This document shows positions 27,586 through 37,241 of a stretch of 64,000 nucleotides of DNA, piece by piece; within the stretch, counting starts at the first letter, position 1, and each line of letters opens with the position of its first letter. Under the pieces are notes generated by a model, which saw only the letters and a list, made by a program, of their open reading frames with translations, did no database searches and was not told the origin of the DNA. The stretch comes from Georgfuchsia toluolica. Lineage in GTDB: Bacteria > Pseudomonadota > Gammaproteobacteria > Burkholderiales > Rhodocyclaceae. The stretch lies in the NCBI RefSeq assembly GCF_907163265.1, contig NZ_CAJQUM010000001.1:744001-808000 (forward strand), read 5' to 3'. Made by a program: the position numbers and the translations under genes.

Positions 27586-28383
27586 ATGTGCCTGATCCTC
27601 GCCGCGTGGCAGGCCCACCCGCAATACCCACTGGTAATTGCCGCCAACCGTGACGAATTTTTCGCCCGCCCTACCCGTTCTGCCTTCTTCTGGCCGGAAG
27701 CGCCGAACCTGTTGGCTGGACGCGATTTGTCGGCAGGTGGCACCTGGCTGGGCATCACTCGTGGCGGCCGTTTTGCCGCGTTGACCAATTTTCGCGACCC
27801 GACACAAGTGAAACAACTCGCCACTTCGCGCGGCTCTCTGGTAACCGCCTTCCTGCAAGGCACGGCAAAGGCACTCGACTATCTGGCGGACGTCAAGCTC
27901 ATCGGCGACCGCTACAACGGTTTCAATCTGCTGGTTTGCGATGGCGATACGCTGGCCTGCTATAACAATATTGAAAATCAGGCGCGCAACCTGAACGCGG
28001 GAGTCCACGGCTTGTCCAATCATGTCATCAACACGCCCTGGCCCAAGGTAACCACGGCGACTCACGCACTCGAGAAGTCACTGCATGATTTGCCGGATAC
28101 CGATGGTTTGTTCCACTTCCTGCGCGACACAGCCATTGCCGATGATATCGATTTACCGGATACTGGCGTCCCGCTCGAATGGGAACGGCGTCTTTCCGCC
28201 ATCTTCGTGCGCGCCACCGCAGACTCGGCTTACGGCACCCGTAGTTCGACGGTGCTTGTGGTCGGGCAGAATAACGAGGTATTCTTCGACGAACAGGAAT
28301 GGAACGCCGACGCCGCCCAGAGCCACCGACAGCGTTTCAGATTCACACTAGACCAACCCGACCATGGACGCCCCACTCGTTAA
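27586..28383 (+). CDS. NRDE/TANGO2-family protein
   Basis: A 265-residue protein with the N-terminal Cys-2 and the family signature [13 protein letters not shown] at residue ~18, followed by [30 protein letters not shown] proteins belong to an Ntn-hydrolase-like group; the eukaryotic TANGO2 relative is linked to haem or lipid handling, but bacterial function is unsettled. The 3' end overlaps moaA by 20 bases, supporting co-translation with the molybdopterin genes. No specific substrate can be proposed. Confidence 0.9.
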   Translation: MCLILAAWQAHPQYPLVIAANRDEFFARPTRSAFFWPEAPNLLAGRDLSAGGTWLGITRGGRFAALTNFRDPTQVKQLATSRGSLVTAFLQGTAKALDYLADVKLIGDRYNGFNLLVCDGDTLACYNNIENQARNLNAGVHGLSNHVINTPWPKVTTATHALEKSLHDLPDTDGLFHFLRDTAIADDIDLPDTGVPLEWERRLSAIFVRATADSAYGTRSSTVLVVGQNNEVFFDEQEWNADAAQSHRQRFRFTLDQPDHGRPTR

Positions 28384-29392
28384 AACTCCCGCTCTCATAG
28401 ATCGTCTGCAACGGCCATTGCGCGACTTGCGCATTTCGGTCACGGATCGTTGCAACTTCCGCTGCGTCTACTGCATGCCGAAAGAAAGTTTTGGCGGGGG
28501 TCATCAGTTCATGCGTCGCAGCGAGTTGCTCAGTTTCGAGGAAATTCATCGCCTGGCGAGCATTTTTGCCGATCAGGGCGTGCACAAGATTCGGCTTACC
28601 GGTGGCGAACCTCTGTTGCGCGAGCGCCTTGAATTGCTGGTCGAGAAACTCGCCGGGATCGGCAAACTCGAACTGACCATGACGACCAACGGCTCGCTGC
28701 TGACCAGGAAGGCGCAGGCCCTGCGATCTGCCGGCCTCAATCGCCTGACGGTGAGCCTCGACGCCATCGACGATGCAACCTTTCGCGCCATGAACGACGT
28801 CGGTTTTTTGGTAAAGGACGTGCTTGACGGCATCGAAGCCGCCAGTCGTGCCGGCTTCGGCCCGATCAAGATCAACATGGTGGTCAAGCGCGGCCTCAAT
28901 GACCATGCCATTCTGCCCATGGCGCGCCACTTCAGGGGCAGCGGCCACATCCTGCGCTTCATCGAGTACATGGATGTCGGCGCCAGCAACGGCTGGCGCA
29001 TGGATGACGTTGTGTCTGCCGACGAAATCGTGGACAAGATCAATACCGAATTTCTTCTTGAGCCGTTGCCTGGCAATTACGTCGGCGAAGTGGCGCGGCG
29101 TTGGCGCTATGCAGACGGCAATGGCGAAATCGGCGTCATTGCTTCAGTGACGCAAGCTTTCTGCGCCGACTGCAACCGCCTGCGCCTATCGACCGATGGC
29201 AAGCTTTTCACCTGCCTGTTCGCGACGCAGGGCCACGATCTGCGTGAGATGCTGCGCTCCGGCGCCTCCGATGATGCCATCGCCTCGCGCATAGCTGCAA
29301 TCTGGCAGGCGCGCGAAGACCGCTATTCCGAAATTCGTACTGCGGCAACTGTCAACCTCAAGAAGATAGAGATGTCCTACATTGGTGGCTAA
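28364..29392 (+). CDS. moaA: GTP 3',8-cyclase MoaA
   Basis: A 342-residue radical-SAM enzyme that starts molybdopterin synthesis from GTP. The N-terminal SAM cluster motif is [10 protein letters not shown] near residue 28; the SAM motif TGGEPLLR is near residue 80; the second cluster is formed by [10 protein letters not shown] near residue 266 and TCLF 13 residues on. The usual C-terminal GG is present (YIGG). The pterin is needed for Mo and W enzymes, including the BamB-type enzyme in this window. It overlaps its upstream neighbour, and mobA overlaps its end. Confidence 0.95.
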   Translation: MDAPLVKTPALIDRLQRPLRDLRISVTDRCNFRCVYCMPKESFGGGHQFMRRSELLSFEEIHRLASIFADQGVHKIRLTGGEPLLRERLELLVEKLAGIGKLELTMTTNGSLLTRKAQALRSAGLNRLTVSLDAIDDATFRAMNDVGFLVKDVLDGIEAASRAGFGPIKINMVVKRGLNDHAILPMARHFRGSGHILRFIEYMDVGASNGWRMDDVVSADEIVDKINTEFLLEPLPGNYVGEVARRWRYADGNGEIGVIASVTQAFCADCNRLRLSTDGKLFTCLFATQGHDLREMLRSGASDDAIASRIAAIWQAREDRYSEIRTAATVNLKKIEMSYIGG

Positions 29393-29987
29393 CTCGACTG
29401 ATATTACTGGCCTGATTCTCGCCGGGGGGAAATCCACTCGCATGGGTGGGCTCGACAAAGCATTACTACCCCTAAATGGCAGGCCGATGATCGAATGGGT
29501 GATTGATCGTTTTCGCCCGCAAGTCGATAGCCTGATACTTAATTGCAACAGTCACGAAGCGGCACTTGCGGCCCTGGGTTACCCGATCATTATTGATGTG
29601 ATTGCCGGCTACCCCGGCCCGCTGGCCGGTTTGCATGCAGGAATAACCTGCGCCAATACAGAGCTGCTGGCCTGCGTTCCATGTGATGTTCCCCTGTTGC
29701 CGAGTGACATGGTTGTGCGTTTGCATCAGGCACTAACTACTACCAAGGCCGATATCGCAGTAGCTCGCACGTCAAGCGGTCTGCAACCCACCTTTCTGCT
29801 CTGCCGCTGCACGCTCGGGCCGTCGATCGAGGATTTTCTTGCCGGTGGCAGGCGGGTGTTTTGGCATTGGCTAACACGGCAACGCTACGTTGAAGTCGCC
29901 TTCGCCGACGAGGCCGCTTTCAGCAACATCAATACGCCACAGGATATGGAGCGAATCGCATTTAGCCTGACAGCCTGCCGGACTTGA
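29385..29987 (+). CDS. mobA: Molybdenum cofactor guanylyltransferase MobA
   Basis: A protein of about 200 residues that attaches GMP to molybdopterin. The nucleotide-binding start [21 protein letters not shown] is near residue 10, with [10 protein letters not shown] near residue 85 supplying the metal-binding Asp. The start is either GTG 29385 or TTG 29382, overlapping the moaA end. AOR-type tungsten enzymes use pterin without the nucleotide, so mobA here probably serves other molybdoenzymes such as DMSO-reductase-family proteins. Confidence 0.92.
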   Translation: MANSTDITGLILAGGKSTRMGGLDKALLPLNGRPMIEWVIDRFRPQVDSLILNCNSHEAALAALGYPIIIDVIAGYPGPLAGLHAGITCANTELLACVPCDVPLLPSDMVVRLHQALTTTKADIAVARTSSGLQPTFLLCRCTLGPSIEDFLAGGRRVFWHWLTRQRYVEVAFADEAAFSNINTPQDMERIAFSLTACRT

Positions 29988-30004
29988 ATTGAACCACAAA
30001 CCGG

Positions 30005-31375
30005 TTATCGATTCCGCAAGTGATCGATAGCCTGTTCCATGCGATCAATTGCTGTCACTTCGATACCAGGAATCGGTTGGCGCGGAGCGTTGCCCTTGGG
30101 GATAAGGGCGTGGGTAAAGCCAAGTTTGGCGGCCTCACGCAAGCGTTCCTGGCCGCGTGGTGCAGGGCGGATTTCACCGGTCAATCCAACTTCACCAAAT
30201 ACTATAAGTTTATTATTCAACGGATTGTTTAATAAAGAAGAAACAATAGATAACAACACTGCAAGGTCGGCTGCCGGCTCCTGAATCCGCACCCCGCCGA
30301 CGGCATTGACAAACACATCCTGATCAAAACAGACGATGCCCGCATGACGATGCAAAACCGCCAACAGCATCGCCAATCGGCTTGACTCAAGTCCGACGGA
30401 CAAACGCCTTGGATTGGGCGAATGGGCAGCATCAACCAAAGCCTGAATCTCGACCAGCAGGGGTCGCGTTCCCTCCTGCGTCACCATCACACAGCGCCCC
30501 GCCACCTCGCCACCCTGCTGGGAGAGAAACAACGCCGAAGGGTTGGAGACGCCGCGCAGGCCCTTGTCGGTCATGGCAAAGACGCCGAGCTCATTGACCG
30601 CACCGAAACGGTTCTTGAAGGCGCGCACCAGACGGAAGCTCGAATGCGTGTCGCCCTCGAAATAAAGTACGGTATCCACCATGTGCTCCAGCACGCGCGG
30701 CCCGGCCAGCGTCCCTTCCTTGGTGACATGGCCAACGAAAATCACCGTCGTGCCGCTCTGCTTGGCCATACGTGTCAGTTGCGCCGCACATTCGCGCACC
30801 TGGGCCACCGAGCCCGGGGCCGATTGCAGTGCGTCCGAATAAACCGTCTGGATCGAGTCGATTACCGCCACGACAGGTTTTTCGCGATTCAGTACGCGGA
30901 GGATTTTCTCGAGGTTGATCTCGGCCAGCAGTTGCATGTCGCCCGCGCCGAGGTGCAAGCGCCGTGCGCGCAAGGCAACCTGCTCGCCGGATTCCTCGCC
31001 CGAGACATACAACACCGGTAAACCGGCATCCGCCAGCCTTGAGAGCGCTTGCAACAATAGTGTGCTCTTGCCGATGCCGGGGTCGCCACCGATCAGCACC
31101 ACGCCGCCGGCGACCAGTCCGCCGCCCAGCACGCGGTCGAATTCCTCGATGCCGGTCGCTTGGCGCGGTTCTTCGGTTGGATTGATCTCGGACAGTTTTT
31201 GCAGCCGGGCTTCACCACTGAGTGAAGAATAGCGATTACCTGCGCCCGCAGCCACTGGCTCGGCAACGGTTTCGACCAAAGTATTCCACTGGCCGCAACC
31301 GGGACATTGGCCCTGCCATTTCGGCGCACTGGCACCGCATTCGGTGCAGGAGTAAATCGTCTTGACCTTGGCCAT
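30005..31375 (-). CDS. radA: DNA repair protein RadA
   Basis: A 456-residue RadA/Sms protein acting in recombination intermediate processing. The N-terminal zinc finger CTECGASAPKWQGQCPGC is at residues ~10-27, Walker A GGDPGIGKSTLL near residue 97, the RadA motif KNRFG near residue 258, and the C-terminal Lon-like domain holds the last ~150 residues. The start shares one base with the alr stop. A patch at about 30190-30260 is much more AT-rich than the rest of the gene. Length and motifs are normal. Confidence 0.95.
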   Translation of the reverse strand: MAKVKTIYSCTECGASAPKWQGQCPGCGQWNTLVETVAEPVAAGAGNRYSSLSGEARLQKLSEINPTEEPRQATGIEEFDRVLGGGLVAGGVVLIGGDPGIGKSTLLLQALSRLADAGLPVLYVSGEESGEQVALRARRLHLGAGDMQLLAEINLEKILRVLNREKPVVAVIDSIQTVYSDALQSAPGSVAQVRECAAQLTRMAKQSGTTVIFVGHVTKEGTLAGPRVLEHMVDTVLYFEGDTHSSFRLVRAFKNRFGAVNELGVFAMTDKGLRGVSNPSALFLSQQGGEVAGRCVMVTQEGTRPLLVEIQALVDAAHSPNPRRLSVGLESSRLAMLLAVLHRHAGIVCFDQDVFVNAVGGVRIQEPAADLAVLLSIVSSLLNNPLNNKLIVFGEVGLTGEIRPAPRGQERLREAAKLGFTHALIPKGNAPRQPIPGIEVTAIDRMEQAIDHLRNR

Positions 31376-32457
31376 CAGCCCTGCTCCACCACGGGTACAC
31401 GTGCAGCCAGGGCACAGAACAGTTCATAGCTCACCGTGCCGGCGCTGGCCGCCACCTCATCAGAACTCAGCCCCTCGCTCCACAGGATTACCGGGCTCCC
31501 TACCCTGGCAGCGGCGATGTCAGTGAGGTCTACGCAGATCTTGTCCATCGAGACTCTTCCGACCGTGCGAGTACGCTGCCCGTTCACCAGGATGGGCGTG
31601 CCGGTTGGGGCGTGGCGCGGATAGCCATCGCCATAGCCACAGGCCACGATGCCGATTGTCATCCTGTGCTCGGCAACAAATGCGCCGCCATAGCCCACAC
31701 GGTCGCCAGGCTGCAAGTCGCGCACCGCGATGAGTTCGCTCGTCAGCGTCATCACCGGCCGCAGTCCAATCTCGGCGGCACTTTTCATCCACGGGAAAGG
31801 TGATGCGCCATAAAGCATGATGCCCGGCCTTACCCAATCGCCCAAGGCTTCGGGAAAGCGCAGCAGCGCCGCCGAATTCGCCAGACAAAGCGGGTAATCA
31901 CGCCCTCTATGCATTTTTTTAAGACATTGCATTTGATCGTCGATACCCAGCCCCTCGTCGGCATCGGAAAAGTGGGTCATCAGGGTAATCTCGTAACCGC
32001 GCAGCAAATCGAGTGCGGCTGCCAGTTCGTCAACATTCAGTCCGAGGCGATTCATGCCGGTATTGAGCTTCAGATAAACCGGCAGCGAAAAATCGCTGCG
32101 CACCAGTGCTTCGGCCTGATCGAGACGATGTACCACGGGGATCAAATGTTGCTGCGCGAAGGCCTGCAATTCGTCGGTATTGTAGAAACCTTCCAGTAAC
32201 AGCAGCGGTTGGCGAATTCCCTGCGCACGAAGTGCGAGCGCCGTATCGAGTTCAAGGAGAGCGAAGCCATCGGCCACCTGTTCCAGACCTCGCGCAATGC
32301 GCAGCGCGCCATGTCCATAGCCATTGGCCTTGATGACCGACCACATCCGCGCCTTGCCGGCATGGCGACGGGCCAGCGCATGGTTATGGCGCAGGGCTGC
32401 AATATCGATATGGGCTTGGATCGGACGCGTCACAGGTTGGTCAACTGCTTCAGGCAT
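31375..32457 (-). CDS. alr: Alanine racemase
   Basis: A ~360-residue PLP enzyme producing D-alanine for peptidoglycan. The start at 32457 (MPEAVDQPVTRP) is favoured because homology begins at AHIDIAALRHNHAL; a longer frame from TTG 32502 exists. The PLP Lys is in WSVIKANGYGHGAL near residue 37, and the opposite catalytic Tyr is in DRVGYGGAF. It overlaps radA by one base. No usual dnaB neighbour is present. Confidence 0.93.
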   Translation of the reverse strand: MPEAVDQPVTRPIQAHIDIAALRHNHALARRHAGKARMWSVIKANGYGHGALRIARGLEQVADGFALLELDTALALRAQGIRQPLLLLEGFYNTDELQAFAQQHLIPVVHRLDQAEALVRSDFSLPVYLKLNTGMNRLGLNVDELAAALDLLRGYEITLMTHFSDADEGLGIDDQMQCLKKMHRGRDYPLCLANSAALLRFPEALGDWVRPGIMLYGASPFPWMKSAAEIGLRPVMTLTSELIAVRDLQPGDRVGYGGAFVAEHRMTIGIVACGYGDGYPRHAPTGTPILVNGQRTRTVGRVSMDKICVDLTDIAAARVGSPVILWSEGLSSDEVAASAGTVSYELFCALAARVPVVEQG

Positions 32458-32528
32458 ATAACGCGAGTTTCTCACAGGTCGCCTGACATACACTCGAAAC
32501 AAGCTTTCTTTCCCTGATCTTCACGGCC

Positions 32529-32556
32529 TTGAGTAGCGCGCCCTATGTGATATAAA
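32529..32556 (+). promoter_or_regulatory. Promoter of lplT
   Basis: TTGAGT (32529-32534), 16-base spacer, TATAAA (32551-32556). Transcription would start near 32563, only about 5 bases before the lplT ATG at 32568, so the message may be nearly leaderless. No Shine-Dalgarno sequence is visible before the ATG. Confidence 0.55.
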
Positions 32557-32567
32557 ACGCCCTCAAA

Positions 32568-33827
32568 ATGAATCTAGGCTTCTACCTGATACTGGCCGCC
32601 CAGTTTTTTTCCGCGCTGGCCGACAATGTGCTGTTGATCGCTGCGATTGCAATATTGCAGGGCATGGACGCCCCCATCGCGTATGAGCCACTGCTGAAGA
32701 CCGTGTTTACCCTGTCTTACGTGGTACTTGCGGCCTTCGTCGGCGCATTCGCCGATTCGATGCCCAAGCGCCGCGTCATGTTCATCAGCAACGGCATCAA
32801 GATTTTTGGTTGCAGTCTGCTCTTCTTCCATGTGCATCCTCTTGCAGCCTACGCGGTAGTCGGCCTCGGCGCCGCTGCCTATTCGCCGGCAAAATACGGC
32901 ATCATTACCGAATACTTGCCGCCGCGTCTGCTGGTTGTCGCCAACGGCTGGATCGAAGGACTCACCGTGGCCGCAATCATTCTCGGCATGGGGCTGGGCG
33001 GCCTGTTGATCAAACCGGATATCGCGGCCAATCTGCTTTCCTTCGATTTTCCGCTTATCGATACCGGTATCGACACTGTCCCAGAAATGAATATTGCGTT
33101 CGTAGGCGCGATCTACCTGGCTGCTGCACTGATCAATCTTTATTTGCCCGATACAGGAGTCGACCACAAGCCGCTGAAATCCAACCCCCTCTATCTGGTT
33201 CATGAGTTCAACCATTGCCTGCGTCTGCTCTGGCGCGACCGCCTGGGCCAGATTTCGCTTGGCGTCACTACCTTGTTCTGGGGCGCTGGCGCAACGCTGC
33301 AGTTTGTCGTGCTGGAATGGGCCAAGGCAGCCTTGGGAATGAATCTTTCCGCAGCCACCATCATGCAGGTAACCGTGGCAGCCGGCGTCGCTCTGGGCGC
33401 TATCATTGCCGCGAGATACGTCACTCTGCGTAAATCGGTCAGAGTAATTCCGCTTGGTATCGCCATGGGAGTGGTGGTGATGGGCATGACGCTGGTTCAC
33501 CATGAAGGGATCGCGCTGCTCATGATGATCGCGCTCGGCATGCTCTCCGGCATGTTCGTGGTACCGATGAATGCCCTGCTCCAGCATCGCGGCCATGTAT
33601 TGATGGGAGCCGGTCATTCGATTGCCGTCCAGAACTTCAACGAGAACCTCTCCATCCTCGCCATGACCGGTATTTACGCCGGCCTGCTGTGGATGGGCCT
33701 GTCGATCAATGCAGTGATCATTCTGTTCGGCAGTTTCGTCATCACCATCATGTGGCTGCTGCAAAAACGCCATGAAGCCAACCAGCGCATTCAGGACGAC
33801 GTTAGTCTGCTTGACGACAGGCCCTAG
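32568..33827 (+). CDS. lplT: Lysophospholipid transporter LplT
   Basis: A 419-residue major-facilitator protein with about 12 hydrophobic segments. The opening AQFFSALADNVLLIAAIAIL and the segments GAFADSMPKRRVMFISNG and AAYSPAKYGIITEYLP are typical of LplT, which flips lysophospholipids across the inner membrane for re-acylation. The partner acyltransferase aas is not adjacent. It is transcribed divergently from alr-radA. Length is slightly above the E. coli protein. Confidence 0.92.
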   Translation: MNLGFYLILAAQFFSALADNVLLIAAIAILQGMDAPIAYEPLLKTVFTLSYVVLAAFVGAFADSMPKRRVMFISNGIKIFGCSLLFFHVHPLAAYAVVGLGAAAYSPAKYGIITEYLPPRLLVVANGWIEGLTVAAIILGMGLGGLLIKPDIAANLLSFDFPLIDTGIDTVPEMNIAFVGAIYLAAALINLYLPDTGVDHKPLKSNPLYLVHEFNHCLRLLWRDRLGQISLGVTTLFWGAGATLQFVVLEWAKAALGMNLSAATIMQVTVAAGVALGAIIAARYVTLRKSVRVIPLGIAMGVVVMGMTLVHHEGIALLMMIALGMLSGMFVVPMNALLQHRGHVLMGAGHSIAVQNFNENLSILAMTGIYAGLLWMGLSINAVIILFGSFVITIMWLLQKRHEANQRIQDDVSLLDDRP

Positions 33828-33831
33828 ATCA

Positions 33832-34329
33832 CTACAGCATCAGCGGCCGGTCAGGCAACTCATTGTGACCCCCGCCCGATGAGGGGAAATGCAGCGCCAG
33901 CAACTGACTGGCACGACCGATGGCGGCGAGCGTACCGCCGCGATAATCGCCGCGCTTGAAGGCGGCTTCCATGCTACGGCAGACGGCATTCCACTCGGCC
34001 TGCGGTACGCGCGCGGCGATGCCGCGGTCGGCCAGTATCTCGACCGCGTGGTCCACCCATTGCACGTAGATCAGGATGCCGCTGTTCTGATCCGTATCCC
34101 ACACGCGCAATTGCGAAAACAGGTCGACGGCGCGCTGGCGTGCCGAATGGCCATGCCATAACTCATACAGTGGCATGCCACCCTCCACCACAAAACGCAG
34201 TTCGCCGCTATGTTGTTTTTCCGAAGCGGCAATCGTCCGCTCGATGGCCGTCAATGCCGGCTTCGGGAAGGCGCGTCTCACCACCCAATGCGGCACGAAC
34301 AAATGCTTGATCACTCTGAATACATTCAT
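33832..34329 (-). CDS. TPM-domain protein (short form)
   Basis: A 165-residue protein with a TPM (DUF477) domain across residues ~20-150: ALTAIERTIAASEKQHSGEL, LRVWDTDQNSGILIYVQWVDHAVEILADRG. It has no signal peptide. Start ATG 34329 overlaps the stop of the upstream TPM gene; a longer reading frame through the Gly-rich region is a shadow. It forms a lemA-TPM-TPM operon, a common bacterial arrangement whose function in envelope homeostasis is not well defined. Confidence 0.87.
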   Translation of the reverse strand: MNVFRVIKHLFVPHWVVRRAFPKPALTAIERTIAASEKQHSGELRFVVEGGMPLYELWHGHSARQRAVDLFSQLRVWDTDQNSGILIYVQWVDHAVEILADRGIAARVPQAEWNAVCRSMEAAFKRGDYRGGTLAAIGRASQLLALHFPSSGGGHNELPDRPLML

Positions 34330-35243
34330 TACCACCTCCCCGAAGCGCCGCCGCCGCCGAAGCCGCCACCACCCCCGGAAAACCCGCCGCCGCCACCAAA
34401 GCCACCTCCGCCGAAGCCGCCCATGCCGGGACCACCGAAGCGGCCGCCACCGGCAAGGGTAAAAACAAAGGCAATCAGGGCAACGATGATGGCCACGAAC
34501 AACGACCCCAGCAGCAGCCATGCGCCAAAGAACGCGATTACGCCGCCGACGCTCGCGCCGGCGGCACGTCCGAGTACCGCGCGCAAAACGCCACCGATGA
34601 CAAAAACAAAAATCATCGCCACGGGAATGATGTTGTCGGAAAGGTTGAAACCATTGACACCACGGCGCTGGCGGGGTTCCGGCAAGGCTTCGCCGTTGAT
34701 GATCTTGCCGATCGCATCCACCGCGCTTTGCAGTCCGCCGTAAAAATCGCCCTGCTTGAAACGCGGCGCCATCACGTCGCTGACAATGCGCTTGGCGATG
34801 GCATCGGGAATCGCGCCTTCGAGTCCATAACCAACCTCAATGCGCATATGGTGATCGTCCTTGGCGACGATCACGATCACACCGTCATCCACGCCCTTGC
34901 GTCCGACTTTCCAGGCATCGGCAAGACGAATGCCGAACTGCTCAATGGTCTCCGGTTGCGTGGTTGGCAACATGAGTATCGCCACCTGCGCACCCTTGGC
35001 CGCCTCTACCTGCGCCAGCGCGTTTTCCAGTTGAACTTTCTGCTCCGGGGTCAACGTGCCGGTAAGGTCGGTAACGCGCGCTGCAAGCGGCGGAATCGCG
35101 ACTTCATCGGCAGCAAAAACCAAGCCGATAGATAAGACAAAAGCCAAAAACAATCTGGCCACAGAGTTCACAGAGAACACAGAGGAAAACAGTGATTTGC
35201 TTCTAACTCTGTGCACTCTGTGTCCTCTGTGGCTTAAATGCAT
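34329..35243 (-). CDS. TPM-domain membrane protein (YgcG-like), Gly-rich tail
   Basis: A protein of up to 304 residues. A hydrophobic secretion segment (ARLFLAFVLSIGLVFAADE) lies at residues ~29-47, followed by the TPM domain (ARVTDLTGTLTPEQ, KGVDDGVIVIVAKDDHHMRIEVGYGLEG), two membrane segments near residues 200-265 and a very Gly-rich tail ending SGRW. ATG 35243 directly follows the lemA TAA, but residues ~5-28 (SHRGHRVHRVRSKS...) are encoded by one arm-to-arm palindromic repeat. Translation may instead begin at GTG 35162. Unknown function; co-occurs with LemA widely. Confidence 0.87.
   Translation of the reverse strand: MHLSHRGHRVHRVRSKSLFSSVFSVNSVARLFLAFVLSIGLVFAADEVAIPPLAARVTDLTGTLTPEQKVQLENALAQVEAAKGAQVAILMLPTTQPETIEQFGIRLADAWKVGRKGVDDGVIVIVAKDDHHMRIEVGYGLEGAIPDAIAKRIVSDVMAPRFKQGDFYGGLQSAVDAIGKIINGEALPEPRQRRGVNGFNLSDNIIPVAMIFVFVIGGVLRAVLGRAAGASVGGVIAFFGAWLLLGSLFVAIIVALIAFVFTLAGGGRFGGPGMGGFGGGGFGGGGGFSGGGGGFGGGGASGRW
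35158..35233. repeat. Palindromic CACAGAG-type repeat at the lemA/TPM junction
   Basis: The left arm (35158-35185) GCCACAGAGTTCACAGAG... and the right arm (35205-35233) ending CCTCTGTGGC are imperfect inverted copies rich in CACAGAG. The same CACAGAG-rich repeat type is common in bacterial intergenic DNA, as I recall. It overlaps the 5' end of the TPM reading frame. Confidence 0.75.
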
Positions 35244-35852
35244 TTACTTGGCTGGTGCCGGTGCGGTATTGAAATTCACCTTCGGCGGTTCGCTGATCGC
35301 TTTTTCATCCTCGACTGTGAAGCTGGGCTTGGGCTTGTAGCCGAATGCCATCGCCGTCAGGTTGTTGGGAAAGGTGCGCACCGCGACGTTGTAAGTCTCG
35401 ACGGCCTTGATGTAACGGTTGCGCGCGACTGTGATGCGGTTTTCCGTGCCTTCGAGCTGCGCCTGCAGGTCGCGGAAATTCGCATCCGCCTTCAACTGCG
35501 GGTAGTTTTCCGCCACCACCAGCAGGCGCGACAGCGCTCCGGTAAGCTGGCTCTGCGCCTGCTGGAATTTGGCGAAAGCCTCTGGATCATTCACCAGCTC
35601 CGGCGTGGCATTGATGCCGCCCACGCTGGCGCGCGCCTGAGTCACTTGCGTTAGCACATCCTTTTCGTGTGAAGCATAGCCCTGCACTACTTGCACGAGA
35701 TTGGGCACCAGATCGGCGCGGCGCTTGTACTGATTCAGCACTTCGGCCCAGGAAGCTTTAACTGATTCGTCATTGGTCTGGAAAGTGTTGTAACCGCAGC
35801 CTGAGAGCAGCGAGGCGATGAGGACAATCACCGCGAAGAGACGGAAACGCAT
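35244..35852 (-). CDS. lemA: LemA-family lipoprotein
   Basis: A 202-residue LemA protein. The start ATG 35852 follows GGAGG at 6 bases. Residues 1-18 are a lipoprotein signal with lipobox LLSGC. The core helical region has the typical SWAEVLNQYKRRADLVPNLVQVVQGYA and FPNNLTAMAFGYKPKPSF. LemA is a widespread membrane-anchored helical protein of uncertain function that pairs with TPM proteins, here the two genes downstream. Confidence 0.92.
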   Translation of the reverse strand: MRFRLFAVIVLIASLLSGCGYNTFQTNDESVKASWAEVLNQYKRRADLVPNLVQVVQGYASHEKDVLTQVTQARASVGGINATPELVNDPEAFAKFQQAQSQLTGALSRLLVVAENYPQLKADANFRDLQAQLEGTENRITVARNRYIKAVETYNVAVRTFPNNLTAMAFGYKPKPSFTVEDEKAISEPPKVNFNTAPAPAK

Positions 35853-36093
35853 GGAAGACCTCCAAAGGAAGGGACAATGGTGTGCAATATGGGGCCGGCA
35901 GGCAGAAAACTCAAGTCTCAACCTAAGCGTCGACGCTGACGGGGACAAACCCCTTTCAGCGCTTAAAGGCTGATCGGCGGGTGTTGGCGCTGATCTTCAA
36001 AGAATTGAGGTCTCATCTGGCAACAGTTATTCCAGAACTCGCAAACGCAAGACCAAAAACCCAGGAGCCACCGGTCTTGCGAAGGTTTCTGCC

Positions 36094-37155
36094 TTATGGC
36101 CTGATCAGCATCTTCATTGCGCCATCGGCCTTGTTATGGAAGGTCGAAAAGGCCTTGTCCACGTCCGACAACGAGAAAGTGTGGGAAAAGTACTCCTGCG
36201 GATTAAGCACGCCCCGTTCCACTAGGCGCAGGGATTGCCACATAAAAGGCTGAACATTGGCAAAGCCGTTCATGTGCAAGGTGATGTCGCGCAGGAACAC
36301 GTCGGCAAGATTGAGATTGAACGTGTTGTCGCAGAATACCCCCAACGCGGCAATGGTTCCGCCGCAGCGGACAAGATCGAGAGACATCTGCAGCGTTTCG
36401 GGAGCGCCCACCATTTCGATCACCTTGTCGAAACCGCGGCCAACGGTAAGCTGCAAGGCCTTTTCCTTCCAGCCCTCTTCCGCTGGATTGATGGTGACAG
36501 CGCCCTTGCTCGCAGCGGCCGCCAGGCGATGCGGCACTTTGTCGAAGGCGACGACACATCCGGGGCCGCCATGCAGCGCTATATCCAGGGCCATCAATCC
36601 ACTCGGGCCGCAGCCGACGACCGCGAGGTTTTCGCCGGCCTGAATATCGGCCAGGCGATTGGCGATCAGGGCCGCTGGCAGGTTGCATGAGAGTGTCAAT
36701 GCGGCGCCATCGGGTATTTCGTGCGGCACCTTGATCGCGTGGCTGTCGGCGTAAGGCAGGACTATCGTTTCGGCGTGGGTGCCGTTAAGGTTGCCAAACG
36801 GGATGCCGAAGCCGTACACCGCCTTCTGCGTTGTTTCGCAATGGGCCGTCTGGCCCACCGCGCACATGTAGCAGTGCCCGCACGAGACGGAGTAACCCAT
36901 GCTGATGCGGTCGCCGCGCTTGAACCGTGCCACCGATTTGCCTGTATCCAATACTTCGCCGACGAGTTCGTGACCGGTTTGCGATTTTCCCTTTTTCATG
37001 ATGGGATCGAGTGCGCCGCGATACAAGTGCAAATCGGAACCGCAGATCGACGTCGCGCTGACTTTCACCAGTACGTCGTGGTCGGCACGAAGGACCGAAT
37101 CGGGGATGTTGATACAACGAATGTCCTGAGGACCAAAATAGACCGCTGCTTTCAT
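36094..37155 (-). CDS. Zinc-dependent alcohol dehydrogenase (MDR family)
   Basis: A 353-residue medium-chain dehydrogenase. Catalytic zinc ligands appear in TSICGSDLHLYRG (C38) and GHELVGEV; the structural zinc set CGHCYMCAVGQTAHC is near residue 93. NAD-binding VVGCGPSGLMALD is near residue 180. The substrate is unknown; the sequence resembles the formaldehyde/threonine/sorbitol dehydrogenase branch. It stands alone between lemA and the uracil-DNA glycosylase gene. The cyclohexadienoyl-CoA pathway also uses an MDR enzyme, but distance from the bam genes and lack of specific features do not support that role. Confidence 0.88.
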   Translation of the reverse strand: MKAAVYFGPQDIRCINIPDSVLRADHDVLVKVSATSICGSDLHLYRGALDPIMKKGKSQTGHELVGEVLDTGKSVARFKRGDRISMGYSVSCGHCYMCAVGQTAHCETTQKAVYGFGIPFGNLNGTHAETIVLPYADSHAIKVPHEIPDGAALTLSCNLPAALIANRLADIQAGENLAVVGCGPSGLMALDIALHGGPGCVVAFDKVPHRLAAAASKGAVTINPAEEGWKEKALQLTVGRGFDKVIEMVGAPETLQMSLDLVRCGGTIAALGVFCDNTFNLNLADVFLRDITLHMNGFANVQPFMWQSLRLVERGVLNPQEYFSHTFSLSDVDKAFSTFHNKADGAMKMLIRP

Positions 37156-37241
37156 TTACGCGTCCTTACTCCATCCAATGAACAAAAGTGTTTCGCCATA
37201 TTTTATGCTTGCGATATTTCCATACTAGCGAAACAAATTAA

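Noticed and set aside
36094-37155. The MDR dehydrogenase as the 6-hydroxycyclohexene carbonyl-CoA dehydrogenase of benzoyl-CoA degradation
   Set aside because: It is 20 kb from the bam genes among unrelated genes and has the generic zinc alcohol/threonine dehydrogenase motifs; no specific feature supports that activity.
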